From the NCBI GenBank assembly GCA_947498985.1, contig CANMMF010000002.1, forward strand, positions 186,001 to 250,000: 64,000 nt of DNA, in the 5' to 3' direction. The notes beneath the pieces are model-generated. The model was not told the origin of the DNA, made no database searches, and worked only from the letters and a program-made list of their open reading frames with translations. Source of the stretch: an uncultured Paracoccaceae bacterium (GTDB taxonomy: Bacteria > Pseudomonadota > Alphaproteobacteria > Rhodobacterales > Rhodobacteraceae). Below are positions 46,305-56,656 of this stretch, one piece after another. The stretch's first letter is position 1, and each line of letters opens with the position of its first letter. The translations under genes were made by a program, and so were the position numbers.

Positions 46305-47603
46305 TTATCTGTGTTCAGTGTTGAGCTGGCGTTCCAGCCACTGCGAATATTGCGAAATGCCGTAACAGACCGGAAAGAACATCACGACCGCGAAGCCCCA
46401 AAGCTCCCAGTACACGCCGTTCCATTCGGTCGAGGCGAGGATCGGCCCGCGGATCATGCCCACGAGGTCGAACATCGAGATGACCGACACAAGCACGGTG
46501 TCCTTGAAGAGCCCGACAGCCACGTTCACGATCCCCGGGATGGAGATCTTGAGCGCCTGCGGCATGATGATCAGCCGCATCGACTGCGCGTAATCGAGCC
46601 CGAGGCTGTCGGCGGCTTCGTACTGACCGCGCGGCAGGGCAGCAAGGCCGCCTCGGATCACCTCGGCGATATAGGCCGAGGAGAACATGGTGATCATGAT
46701 GATCACCCGCAGGATCAGGTCGAAATTCGTGCCCGGCGGCAGGAAGTAGGCCAGCACCACGTTGGCCACAAACAGCAGCGTGATCAGCGGCACGCCGCGG
46801 ATGAACTCGATGAAGATCACGCAGATCCACTTGATGATCGGCATGTGGCTCTGACGGCCCAGCGCCAGCACGATGCCGATGGGCAGCGACAGCGAAACGC
46901 AGACCACGCCGAGGATGAAGTTCAGCATGAACCCGCCCATGTCGCGCGACGGAACGGCGGGCAGCGCGAGGAAATTCGACATCGCATCCGCGATGAACCC
47001 GCCGATGAACCAGGTGATCGCCGCCGCCGCGATGCCACCGAAAAGGCCCGCGGCAAAGCTGTTGCCTTCGAGTTTCTTGAACACGATATAGCCCGCGACG
47101 ATGCCCACCAGCGCCACGATCGGCACCATGATCGTCCCGCCCCAGATCAGCCAGAAGGCCAGGAACGGATAGAGCGCGGTGAAGTAGAGCACCTTGCGCG
47201 GCACGTACATTGCAAACAGCAACGGCGCGGCGGCAACAAAGAGCAGGATGAAGGCCAGGGTCGGGCGCCAGTATTGCTCGTTGGGGTATTGGAACCCGAA
47301 CAAGAGCTGGTTCCAGCGTTCCGTCAGCACCGAGAAACAGGCCCCGGTGGTGCCTTGCAGGATCTCGCGGCATTCGGCCAGCGAATCCGTGCTCCAGATC
47401 CCGTTCATGAACCACGGCCAGGCCCCCGAGACGATCTTGTAGAGGAAATAGATCGCCACGATGGTCAGGATCGAGTTGATCCAGTCCGGGAAGAGATTGG
47501 CCCGGACCCATTTGACCACGCCGGTTTCGGACGCCGGAGGCTCGGCCTCCGGCAGCATGGTGTCGCGGACATAAGCGACGCTTTGTGCATGTGTATCGCT
47601 CAT
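46305..47603 (-). CDS. aapM: General amino-acid ABC transporter, permease AapM
   Basis: About 432 residues, longer than simple polar amino-acid permeases because of an extra N-terminal membrane part, as in AapM. The EAA loop region reads EAADSLGLDYAQSMRLIIMPQALKISIPG. Starts 1 nt after the aapQ stop with AAGGAG inside the aapQ end. Confidence 0.93.
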   Translation of the reverse strand: MSDTHAQSVAYVRDTMLPEAEPPASETGVVKWVRANLFPDWINSILTIVAIYFLYKIVSGAWPWFMNGIWSTDSLAECREILQGTTGACFSVLTERWNQLLFGFQYPNEQYWRPTLAFILLFVAAAPLLFAMYVPRKVLYFTALYPFLAFWLIWGGTIMVPIVALVGIVAGYIVFKKLEGNSFAAGLFGGIAAAAITWFIGGFIADAMSNFLALPAVPSRDMGGFMLNFILGVVCVSLSLPIGIVLALGRQSHMPIIKWICVIFIEFIRGVPLITLLFVANVVLAYFLPPGTNFDLILRVIIMITMFSSAYIAEVIRGGLAALPRGQYEAADSLGLDYAQSMRLIIMPQALKISIPGIVNVAVGLFKDTVLVSVISMFDLVGMIRGPILASTEWNGVYWELWGFAVVMFFPVCYGISQYSQWLERQLNTEHR

Positions 47604-47604
47604 A

Positions 47605-48819
47605 TCAACGCTCCTTCAAACGGACGGAGTTGTTGTAGACGTTCATGATCGCCGAGATGCACAGGCTGAACGTGAGGTAGAACAGCATCAGCAGCAGCAC
47701 GCATTCGATGGCCCGGCCGGTCTGGTTCAGCGTGATGCCGCCCAGCGTGCCGGTCAGGTCCATGTAGCCCACGGCAATCGCCAGAGAGCTGTTCTTGGTC
47801 AGGTTCAGATATTGCGAGATCAGCGGCGGGATGATGACCCGCAGCGCCTGCGGCAGGATCACCAGGTTCATGATCCGGTTGGGCCGCAAGCCCAGCGAGG
47901 CGGCGGCTTCGGTCTGCCCCTTGGAGACCGCGAGAATGCCGGCGCGCACGTTTTCGGCGATGAAGGCCGCGGTGTAGATCGCCAGCGCGAAGGTCAGCGC
48001 GATCAGCGAGTTCCGCGCATAGACACCACCCTGGAAGTTGAAGCCCCTGAGCTCGGGATATTCCAGCGAAATCGGCTGGCCCATCACGAAATAGGCAAGG
48101 ATCGCAGGGATGAAGAACAGCCCCACCGACGGCCACAGCGTCGGGATCATCTGACCCCGCTCGAAAAGCGCCTTGCGGGCGTAGTTCCGGAACACGAAAA
48201 TCCCCGCAATCGAGGCGAGGAACACCGCAATCACCACAGCCGAGCCCGGCCCGAAAAGCGGTTTCGGAAAGTAAAAGCCCCGTCCGGTGAAGGCAAACGA
48301 TCCCAGCAGCATCGACGCTTCGGCATCCTCCCCGCGGAAGTCGCGCGGCTGTGGCAGCACCGCCACGAAGATCGCCATGATGATCAGGATCCAGACCAGC
48401 ACCGGCACGTTGCGGAAGATCTCCACATAGATCGACATCACCTTGCGGATCAGCCAGTTCTTCGACAGCCGCAGCACACCGACGATCACACCGATGATCG
48501 TGGCCATAAGGCAGCCGAGAAACGCCACCAGAAGCGTGTTGAGCGCGCCGACCACCGACGCCCGCCAATGTGTGGACTGGCTGTCATATTCGATCAGCCG
48601 CTGGTTGATATCGTAACCGGCGGGCTCTCCGAGAAAGTCAAAACTGATATTGAGACCCGCGGCCCTGAGATTGGAGACGAGGTTCGAGCCCAGATAGGCG
48701 AACGCTGCGATCAGCAGGATCATCGCGATGAATTGGAATGTGTAGGAACGGTACCGCGTGTCGTTGATCAGCTGTGACAGCTGAAACGACTCCGACGGTG
48801 GGTCGGTAATAGTCGACAT
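47605..48819 (-). CDS. aapQ: General amino-acid ABC transporter, permease AapQ
   Basis: About 404 residues. The EAA segment is EAAASLGLRPNRIMNLVILPQALRVIIPP, with ISQYLNLTKNSSLAIAVGYMDL after it. It carries an N-terminal extension before the permease core. First permease after the intercistronic palindrome. Confidence 0.93.
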   Translation of the reverse strand: MSTITDPPSESFQLSQLINDTRYRSYTFQFIAMILLIAAFAYLGSNLVSNLRAAGLNISFDFLGEPAGYDINQRLIEYDSQSTHWRASVVGALNTLLVAFLGCLMATIIGVIVGVLRLSKNWLIRKVMSIYVEIFRNVPVLVWILIIMAIFVAVLPQPRDFRGEDAEASMLLGSFAFTGRGFYFPKPLFGPGSAVVIAVFLASIAGIFVFRNYARKALFERGQMIPTLWPSVGLFFIPAILAYFVMGQPISLEYPELRGFNFQGGVYARNSLIALTFALAIYTAAFIAENVRAGILAVSKGQTEAAASLGLRPNRIMNLVILPQALRVIIPPLISQYLNLTKNSSLAIAVGYMDLTGTLGGITLNQTGRAIECVLLLMLFYLTFSLCISAIMNVYNNSVRLKER

Positions 48820-48910
48820 GGTGATATCCCTGATACGTCCGCATGTACGAATTGGCCGGAGGTTTGCCCACTCTTGCGCCGTCTGCGGAATTATTTGTGC
48901 CGTCTGAAAA

Positions 48911-48940
48911 GAAAAGGGCGCGGCATGCCGCGCCCTTTTC
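48911..48940 (-). terminator. Perfect 30-bp palindrome between aapJ and aapQ
   Basis: GAAAAGGGCGCGGCA (48911-48925) is followed directly by its reverse complement TGCCGCGCCCTTTTC. As RNA the stem carries a U-rich 3' side. It probably lets only part of the aapJ transcripts continue into aapQMP and protects aapJ mRNA, as in other binding-protein operons. Confidence 0.75.
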
Positions 48941-48951
48941 CGGGTTTCGTC

Positions 48952-49965
48952 TTAGCGGAAGGGCGGTGCGTAGAGCAGGCCGCCATCGGTCCACTGCGCG
49001 TTCAGACCGCGCGAGAGGCCGATCGGGGTGTTCTCCCCGATGTTCTTTTCGAAGAGCTCACCGTAGTTGCCGCCCACCATGATGGCGCGCTTGGCCCAGT
49101 CGGCGTCGAGACCCAGCTGCTCGCCGAGATTGCCCTCGGAACCCAGCAGACGGTTGATCTCGGGGTTGTCGGATCCGCCCGACAGCTCCTCGATATTGGC
49201 CGAGGTGACGCCGTATTCTTCGGCGGCGATCAGTGCGTTGAGCGTCCAGCGCACAACGTCGGCCCATTCATTGTCGCCGTGGCGCACAAGCGGGCCCAGC
49301 GGCTCTTTGGAGATGATCTCGGGCAGAACCACGTGGTCGCCCGGATTTTCAAAGGCGGCGCGGGTTGCGGCCAGGCCGGAGGCGTCGGTGGTGTAGACGT
49401 CACAGGCGCCTTCCAGATAGAGCGGCTGCGCTTCGGCATTGGTTTCGATCGGAACCGGCTCGTAGCTGATGTTGTTGTTGCGGAAGAAATCCGCGAGGTT
49501 CAGCTCGGTCGTGGTGCCGGTCTGGATACAGATCGTGGCGCCGTCGAGTTCCTTGGCCGAGCTCACGCCCAGCTCCTTGGGCACCATGAAGCCCTGACCG
49601 TCATAGTAGTTGATGCCGACGAATTCGAACTTGAGATCGACGTCGCGGCTGAAGGTCCAGGTGGTGTTGCGCGCGAGCATGTCGATCTCGCCGGAGGCAA
49701 GCGACGTGAAGCGCGTCTTGCCGGTTGTCGGCACAAATTCCACGGCGGTCTCATCACCCAGAACGGCGGCTGCGACTGCGCGGCAGACGCCGACGTCAAA
49801 GCCGTCCCATTCGCCATTGGCGTCGGGGGCCGCAAAGCCAACGAGACCGGTTGTCACGCCGCAGTTCAGCTTGCCGCGCGCCTTGATGTCGTCGATCGTC
49901 GCCGCTGCGGCGGCCGAAGACAGGCCAGCTACAAAGGTCGCGCCGATTACGAGAGATCTTTTCAT
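48952..49965 (-). CDS. aapJ: General amino-acid ABC transporter, binding protein AapJ
   Basis: About 337 residues with a signal peptide (MKRSLVIGATFVAGLSSAAAA). Family marks: LNCGVTTGLVGFAAPD, WDGFDVGVCRAVAAAVLGD, EIDMLARNTTWTFSRD. It binds amino acids in the periplasm. The start at 49965 follows AGGAAGAGG. Confidence 0.95.
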   Translation of the reverse strand: MKRSLVIGATFVAGLSSAAAAATIDDIKARGKLNCGVTTGLVGFAAPDANGEWDGFDVGVCRAVAAAVLGDETAVEFVPTTGKTRFTSLASGEIDMLARNTTWTFSRDVDLKFEFVGINYYDGQGFMVPKELGVSSAKELDGATICIQTGTTTELNLADFFRNNNISYEPVPIETNAEAQPLYLEGACDVYTTDASGLAATRAAFENPGDHVVLPEIISKEPLGPLVRHGDNEWADVVRWTLNALIAAEEYGVTSANIEELSGGSDNPEINRLLGSEGNLGEQLGLDADWAKRAIMVGGNYGELFEKNIGENTPIGLSRGLNAQWTDGGLLYAPPFR

Positions 49966-49983
49966 AATTACCTCTTCCTGTTT

Positions 49984-50019
49984 TCCGCTTCGAAAGCGGA
50001 TTTTCGCCCCTTGGGGGGC
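49984..50019 (-). promoter_or_regulatory. Two tandem hairpins in the aapJ leader
   Basis: TCCGCTT (49984-49990) and AAGCGGA (49994-50000) form a perfect 7-bp stem with loop CGA. GCCCC (50006-50010) and GGGGC (50015-50019) form a second one. They lie just upstream of the AGGAAGAGG ribosome site and could modulate translation or stability of aapJ mRNA. Confidence 0.4.
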
Positions 50020-50154
50020 TGTTTTCGCCAAATCAGGGAAACCGTTCCCTTTTTCGTGGTGCGGAGTAAGTCGGAATCAGGCCCTGAGGTCAACCCGATT
50101 TGCTGTGAAATAAAGCGTTTGAAAGTGCTTTGACCAAAGGTAAGGCACCTGTCT

Positions 50155-50871
50155 TCAGGGCGCGTCGGATGACAGGCGATAAAAATGTTCGGCCTGCAGA
50201 AATTCGGCTTTTTTCCGCTCTGCGACACGGGTGGCCTCGTCATCCGTACCCCATTGTTCTTCCTGCCACTTTTCGTCGATCCGCGAGAGCGACCAGATCG
50301 CGTCGGCAGACCGCGCGCCGCGCGTCGTCGCAAGCCCCAGTACCAGCGAGCCGGTCAGCGCCACCAGGTCGTGGAAACCGGCCAGTTGGAACGGGCTCAT
50401 CACATTCACCTCATCGCCGAGTTTTTGCAGGCTTTCGGCGTCCTGGGGCACGTGCATGACGCCGGTGCGGGGCCGCAAACGCGCGCCATAGGTCTCTGCG
50501 GCCCAGTCGAGCATCGGGTCCCATGCCTCCTGCTGGCGCGCCACTAGCGCGTCGGGCGCGTCGGCGCGGTAACACAGCAGATCGCTGTCGCCGTAGGCCG
50601 AGAGCATCGCCGCCACCTCCGCCTGCTGCACCGCGACCTTGTCGAGCGCGGAATTGGCGGTCCGGGTAAAGGGCATCGTGGCCGGGTTGACCCGCTCGCC
50701 CTGCGCGCGCCATTCCGCGGCAATCGCGTCGGCCAGCGCTTCGGTCGGCACCACCAGCAGCGTCTTGGCCGGGCTGCGCACCGCGCGGCCGTCCAGCGTG
50801 ACGGTCCAGCCGTCGTCGGTCTGCGCGACCTCGGCCTTGGTCCAGAAACGTTTCGGGCCCCACTCGCTCAT
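50155..50871 (-). CDS. ATP12 family F1-ATPase assembly chaperone
   Basis: About 238 residues. ATP12 binds the alpha subunit of F1 during assembly. Recognisable are RFWTKAEVAQTDDGWTVTLDGRAVRSPAKTLLVVPTEALADAIAAEW, DLLCYRADAPDALVARQQEAWDPMLDWA and the C-terminal LGLATTRGARSADAIWSLSRIDEKWQEEQWG. It overlaps the HAD gene by 4 nt. Confidence 0.93.
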   Translation of the reverse strand: MSEWGPKRFWTKAEVAQTDDGWTVTLDGRAVRSPAKTLLVVPTEALADAIAAEWRAQGERVNPATMPFTRTANSALDKVAVQQAEVAAMLSAYGDSDLLCYRADAPDALVARQQEAWDPMLDWAAETYGARLRPRTGVMHVPQDAESLQKLGDEVNVMSPFQLAGFHDLVALTGSLVLGLATTRGARSADAIWSLSRIDEKWQEEQWGTDDEATRVAERKKAEFLQAEHFYRLSSDAP

Positions 50872-51560
50872 GTCGCCTCCCGCAGATGCGGCAATCCCAG
50901 AATATCCTCGACCGCGAGGGCCAGCGCGGACGCGTCCGACACCACGCTGTGGGCCGCGGTCAGCGTCTCGGGCGGGTGATAGCCCCAGCTCACACCCAGA
51001 AACGGGATCTGCGCGGCGCTGGCCATCTCCATGTCATAGCTGGTGTCGCCGATCATGACCGACTGCCCGGCATCGGCACCGGCTTCGCGCATGGCCGCAA
51101 AAAGCATCGCGGGATGGGGTTTCGACGGGTGATCGTCGGCCACTTGCGTGGTCACGAAATACCGGCGCAGATTCAGCGAGTCGAGCAGCGCCTCGAGCCC
51201 GCGGCGCGACTTGCCGGTGGCGATGCCAAGCAGCAGATCGTCATGCCGGGTCAGATGGTCCAGCACCTCCTGCATCCCCGGATAGAGCGGCGAGGCTTCG
51301 GTGCCGGCACTCCGGCGCAGCGCCAGATAGCGGGCCTTGTAGGTCTCGACCATACCCGCCAGCCCGTCTGCGTCCTGCGACGGCGCCAGCCGCGCCATGG
51401 CTTGCGGCAGCGACAGGCCGACAATGCTCAGCACCTCGGCGCGACCCGGCACCGGCAAATCCGCTGCGTCAAACGCCGCCTGCATCGAGGCCAGAATGTC
51501 CGCCTGGCTGTCGACCAGCGTGCCGTCCACGTCGAAGATCGCCAGTTTCAGCGCGCTCAT
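50868..51560 (-). CDS. HAD-superfamily phosphatase (Gph-like)
   Basis: About 230 residues. Motif I DVDGTLVDS, motif II/III region IATGKSRRGLEALLDSL and motif IV MIGDTSYDMEMASAAQI, with an alpha-helical cap. Phosphoglycolate-phosphatase type, but substrate unproven. Overlaps rluC and ATP12 by 4 nt each. Confidence 0.88.
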   Translation of the reverse strand: MSALKLAIFDVDGTLVDSQADILASMQAAFDAADLPVPGRAEVLSIVGLSLPQAMARLAPSQDADGLAGMVETYKARYLALRRSAGTEASPLYPGMQEVLDHLTRHDDLLLGIATGKSRRGLEALLDSLNLRRYFVTTQVADDHPSKPHPAMLFAAMREAGADAGQSVMIGDTSYDMEMASAAQIPFLGVSWGYHPPETLTAAHSVVSDASALALAVEDILGLPHLREAT

Positions 51561-52600
51561 TGCAAGGCCTCGAAAGGATCGTCCGCGGCAAAGCTCTCTT
51601 CCCAGCCAAGCGCCTGCCAGCTTTGCGCCATATGCTCGGGCAATGGCGCATTGATGGTGACCGGCTTGCCCGTCACCGGATGGCGGAACCCCATCGAGCG
51701 GGCGTGCAGATGCAACTTGCGCGAGATGATCCCGCCCAGTTGCGCGCCCCAGCCATCACCCAGATTCTCCTGTCCCGAGCCGCCGTATTTACCGTCACCG
51801 ATGATCGGATGGCCAATCTCGGCCATATGCGCGCGCAACTGGTGTGTGCGGCCGGTGAGCGGTTCCAGCGCCACCCAGGACGCGCGCCCGGCGACACGGT
51901 AGAGCGTGGCGTAAAGCGAATGCGCGCGTTTCGCGCCGGGCGTCGTGTCGATGTCGCGCGGATGCAGGCAGAGCATCTTTTCACCCTCGCCACCCGCGCC
52001 ATGGCCCGGCGCCTTGACCAGACCGAAGCGGATCTCGCCCAGATAGGGCGTCGGCACACCGGCCACGAGCGCCCAGTAGATCTTGCGCGTCTCCTTGTGC
52101 CGGATCGCGCCGGTCAGCGCCTTGGCCGCCTCGCGCGTGCGGGCCAGAAGCAACACGCCCGACGTGTCTTTGTCGAGCCGGTGCACCAGCCGCGGCTTTT
52201 CATCAAGGCCGAAGGTCAGCGCCTCGGAGAGGCCGTCCACATGCTTCGTCTGCTTGCTGCCGCCCTGCGTCGGAAGCCCGGGCGGTTTGTTGAGCGCGAT
52301 GATGTGGTCGTCACGCCAGAGCACGCAATCGCTGATCATCCTGGCATCCGCATCGCTGACCCGGGGTTTGGGTCTGCTCTCGGTGCTGGTGGCATCGGGC
52401 AACGGCGGGATGCGCACGTTCTGCCCCACCTCCAGCCGGGTCGAGGCCCTGACCCGGCCGCCATCGACGCGCAGCTCTCCCTTGCGACACATCTTTTCGA
52501 TGCGTCCCTGCGCGAGCTGCGGGAAAAGCCGTTTGAGCCAGCGATCCAGCCGCTGGTCGCCGTCACCCGGACCCACCGTGATGGTCTGAACGCGGCTCAT
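51557..52600 (-). CDS. rluC: Pseudouridine synthase, RluC/RluD family
   Basis: About 347 residues. S4 domain (QRLDRWLKRLFPQLAQGRIEKMCRKGELRVDGGRV) followed by the catalytic LVHRLDKDTSGVLLLARTR and ALEPLTGRTHQLRAHMAEIGHPIIGDGKYGG. It modifies 23S rRNA; which of the RluC/RluD sites is not decided. Overlaps crcB and the HAD gene. Confidence 0.92.
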   Translation of the reverse strand: MSRVQTITVGPGDGDQRLDRWLKRLFPQLAQGRIEKMCRKGELRVDGGRVRASTRLEVGQNVRIPPLPDATSTESRPKPRVSDADARMISDCVLWRDDHIIALNKPPGLPTQGGSKQTKHVDGLSEALTFGLDEKPRLVHRLDKDTSGVLLLARTREAAKALTGAIRHKETRKIYWALVAGVPTPYLGEIRFGLVKAPGHGAGGEGEKMLCLHPRDIDTTPGAKRAHSLYATLYRVAGRASWVALEPLTGRTHQLRAHMAEIGHPIIGDGKYGGSGQENLGDGWGAQLGGIISRKLHLHARSMGFRHPVTGKPVTINAPLPEHMAQSWQALGWEESFAADDPFEALQ

Positions 52601-52974
52601 GTGACAACGCTCCGCGCCAGAAGCAGGCCCGCGAAGAGCGCCGCAATCGACACGATCACCGAGACCGCGATGTAGCCTGCGGCCAGCGTCAGCTCTCCGC
52701 GCTCGTACAAGGTGACCGCATCGAGCGAAAAGGCCGAAAACGTGGTGAAGCCGCCCAGCACGCCGGTCATCAGCAAGGGCGCGAAGCGGTTGGCCGAGTA
52801 ATGCGCCAGCACCACCACAAGCACCCCCATCAGGAACGAGCCCGCGATGTTCACGATCAGCGTGCCCCAGGGAAAGCCCTTGCCCAGCACGCGCGCAGCC
52901 GCGACGCCGGTGAGGTACCGGGCCGACGCGCCGAGCGCGCCTCCGAGGGCGATTTGCAATAAGGTCGCGGTCAT
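52597..52974 (-). CDS. crcB: Fluoride channel CrcB/Fluc
   Basis: About 125 residues, four helices. Key signatures are GGALGASARYLTG, GTLIVNIAGSFLMG and GVLGGFTTFSAFSLD. Dual-topology fluoride exporter. The start at 52974 gives a family-length protein. No fluoride riboswitch was recognised upstream, where the gene abuts rarA. Confidence 0.93.
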   Translation of the reverse strand: MTATLLQIALGGALGASARYLTGVAAARVLGKGFPWGTLIVNIAGSFLMGVLVVVLAHYSANRFAPLLMTGVLGGFTTFSAFSLDAVTLYERGELTLAAGYIAVSVIVSIAALFAGLLLARSVVT

Positions 52975-53040
52975 CCCGGCTGCTTGGCTTTGGCGCGCGG
53001 CGATGTCAAGCAATGGCCGGGTCCGCGCGGCGTCCGGCCA

Positions 53041-54354
53041 TCAGCTTTTCCGCTCGCGCCGCAGCTTTTCGAAATACTCCACCCGCTTTTTCAGATCGCG
53101 TTCGAAACCGCGTTCCACCGGCGCATAAAAACTGTCGCGCGGCATGTCGTCGGGGAAATAATCCTGCCCGGAAAACCCGTCCTCGGCATCGTGGTCATAG
53201 GCGTACCCGGCGCCGTAGCCCTGATCCTTCATCAGCCCGGTGGGCGCGTTCAGGATATGTTTGGGCGGCATCAGCGAGCCGGTCTTTTTCGCCGCCGCGC
53301 GCGCACCTTTATAAGCCACGTAAACCGCGTTCGATTTCGGCGCGAGCGCCAGGTAGACCAGCGCCTGCGCAATCGCAAGCTCCCCTTCCGGAGAGCCCAG
53401 ACGCTCGAAGGTCTGCCAGCTTTGCAGGCAGATCGCCTGCGCCTGCGGGTCCGCCAGCCCGATATCCTCGACCGCCATGCGGGTGATGCGCCGGGCGAGG
53501 TAGCGCGGATCCTCCCCCGCCTCCAGCATCCGCGCCAGCCAGTAAAGCGCCGCATCCGGGTCCGAGCCGCGCACCGATTTGTGCAGCGCAGAGATCAGGT
53601 TGAAATGCCCGTCGCCGGATTTGTCGTATTGCGCCGCGCGCTTCATCAGACGGGTCTTCAGCCCGTCGATATCGAGCGTCTTGTCGGCGGGCCAGCTCAT
53701 CACCTGTTCGACAAGGTTGAGCAGCGCGCGCCCGTCGCCATCGGCCATCTCGAGCAGCGCCTCGCGGGCCGGACCCTTGAGCGGCAGCGGGCGGCCCAGC
53801 TCTTTCTCCGCGCGCTGCGCCAGCCGCTCCAGATCGGCCAGCGACAACCGTTCGAGCACCAGAACCTGCGCCCGGCTGAGCAAAGCGGCGTTGAGCTCAA
53901 AAGACGGGTTTTCGGTTGTCGCCCCGACCAGCAGGATCGTGCCATCCTCCATATGCGGCAGAAATCCGTCCTGCTGGGCCTTGTTGAAGCGGTGGATCTC
54001 GTCGACAAAGAGCAGCGTGCCCTTGCCGTTGGAGCGCCGCAGCCGCGCCGCCTCGAACACCTTGCGCAGATCGGGCACGCCGGTGAAAATTGCGCTGATC
54101 TGGACAAAATGCAGGTCGGTGGCATCGGCCAGCAACCGGGCGATGGTTGTCTTGCCGACCCCCGGCGGGCCCCAGAACACGACGGAGCCGAGGCTGCGCG
54201 AGGCAAGCATCACGCCCAGCGGCGCATCGGGGCCCAGCACCTGCTCCTGCCCGATCACGTCCTCCAGCTTTTGCGGACGCAAGCGGTCGGCCAGCGGGCG
54301 CGGCGCGCTGTCGGGAGCGGCCGCCGGGCCATCGCGATCAAAGAGATCCGCCAT
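53041..54354 (-). CDS. rarA: Replication-associated recombination protein RarA
   Basis: About 437 residues, AAA+ clamp-loader-like. LRPQKLEDVIGQEQVLG, Walker A WGPPGVGKTTIARLL, Walker B LLFVDEIHRFNKAQQD, sensor VGATTENPSFELNAALLSR, and the C-terminal region with AYKGARAAAKKTGSLMPPKHILNAPTGLMKDQGYGAGYAYDHDAEDGF. Active at stalled forks. Starts 4 nt after the protease stop. Confidence 0.93.
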   Translation of the reverse strand: MADLFDRDGPAAAPDSAPRPLADRLRPQKLEDVIGQEQVLGPDAPLGVMLASRSLGSVVFWGPPGVGKTTIARLLADATDLHFVQISAIFTGVPDLRKVFEAARLRRSNGKGTLLFVDEIHRFNKAQQDGFLPHMEDGTILLVGATTENPSFELNAALLSRAQVLVLERLSLADLERLAQRAEKELGRPLPLKGPAREALLEMADGDGRALLNLVEQVMSWPADKTLDIDGLKTRLMKRAAQYDKSGDGHFNLISALHKSVRGSDPDAALYWLARMLEAGEDPRYLARRITRMAVEDIGLADPQAQAICLQSWQTFERLGSPEGELAIAQALVYLALAPKSNAVYVAYKGARAAAKKTGSLMPPKHILNAPTGLMKDQGYGAGYAYDHDAEDGFSGQDYFPDDMPRDSFYAPVERGFERDLKKRVEYFEKLRRERKS

Positions 54355-54358
54355 CCCG

Positions 54359-55765
<1,407 letters not shown>

Positions 55766-55877
55766 GCTCCCGATATGCGCGAGGTTCGGGGCAAATTCAA
55801 CGCGGGTCTTGGCCGCGGGACGGAACCGATCCCCCTGCCCGGCGGTTTTTCCCCTGAACTGAAAAAGGAGTGACGAC

Positions 55878-56117
55878 ATGGCAGAGCGCCAGAGATCACA
55901 GGATGGGGTCCGCGAGACCGACGCGTTTCTCGAAGACGCCCCCGAAACACCGTCCCAGCAGGGCCGCGGACAAGGCAACCTCGAACGCGATGTGGGCACA
56001 CGCGACGCGCTGCGCCGCGCCACCGAGACGCGCCCCGGCATCACCCGCGTGCGCAAGTCCGACGAGAAAGGCCAGGGCAATCTCGGCGGGCATCACGGCA
56101 CCGGCGAGGAGGGGTAG
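55878..56117 (+). CDS. Small hydrophilic protein of unknown function
   Basis: About 79 residues, no signal or membrane span. Rich in Glu, Asp, Arg and Gly, with repeated GQGNL (near residues 32 and 66); probably disordered. AAAAAGGAG precedes the ATG. It lies 2 nt before the host-attachment-type gene and may be its partner. Confidence 0.6.
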   Translation: MAERQRSQDGVRETDAFLEDAPETPSQQGRGQGNLERDVGTRDALRRATETRPGITRVRKSDEKGQGNLGGHHGTGEEG

Positions 56118-56119
56118 GC

Positions 56120-56575
56120 ATGGCCAAGATCCAGAACGGCACATGGGTGGTTGTCGCGGACAGCGAAAAATTCCTGTTCCTGCGCAACCTCACCGATCAC
56201 GCCAACCCGAACCTGGAGCAGTTCGAGAAGGAAACAGAGGAAAACCCCTCCGATTTCGAGCAATCCGCCAACCGGCCCGGCCGCATGAACGATGGCGGCG
56301 AAGGCCAGAAATCCGCGTTGGACGACACCGACTGGCACGAGCTGCAGAAAGAACGCTTTGCCAAGGACCTGTCCGACCGTCTCTACAAAGAGGCGCATGC
56401 GGGCGCGTTCGAGAAGCTGATCATCGTGGCTGCGCCGAAGATCCTCGGGATCCTGCGCGATGAGATGCATCAGGAAGTGACGAACCGCGTTGTGGCCGAG
56501 ATCGACAAGAACCTCACCGGCCATCCGGTGCATGAGATCGAGAAACTTGTCAAGCGCGAGCTTGACGCCGCCTGA
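56120..56575 (+). CDS. Host-attachment-protein family (baeRF-like) protein
   Basis: About 151 residues. The N-terminus NGTWVVVADSEKFLFLRNL and the helical C-terminal half (DLSDRLYKEAHAGAFEKLIIVAAPKILGILRDEMHQEVTNRVVAEIDKNLTGHPVHEIEKLV) match the AtsE-like/baeRF family, related in fold to eRF1 and archaeal release factors. The plant attachment name is historical. Function here unknown; a ribosome-linked stress role is possible. Confidence 0.8.
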   Translation: MAKIQNGTWVVVADSEKFLFLRNLTDHANPNLEQFEKETEENPSDFEQSANRPGRMNDGGEGQKSALDDTDWHELQKERFAKDLSDRLYKEAHAGAFEKLIIVAAPKILGILRDEMHQEVTNRVVAEIDKNLTGHPVHEIEKLVKRELDAA

Positions 56576-56602
56576 CACGCCCTGTCGCGTGAACCAGACA
56601 TG

Positions 56603-56634
56603 AAAAGCCCGCGTCAGATACGACGCGGGCTTTT
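56603..56634. terminator. Bidirectional terminator between the 56120 gene and rplQ
   Basis: AAAAGCCCGCGTC (56603-56615) and GACGCGGGCTTTT (56622-56634) form a perfect 13-bp stem with a 6-nt loop and A/T flanks, in the spacer between convergent genes. Confidence 0.9.
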
Positions 56635-56656
56635 ATGCATTCGATGGACCGGAGGC

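Noticed and set aside
52975-53040. Fluoride riboswitch upstream of crcB
   Set aside because: Only 66 bases separate crcB from rarA and no crcB-motif pseudoknot pattern is visible.
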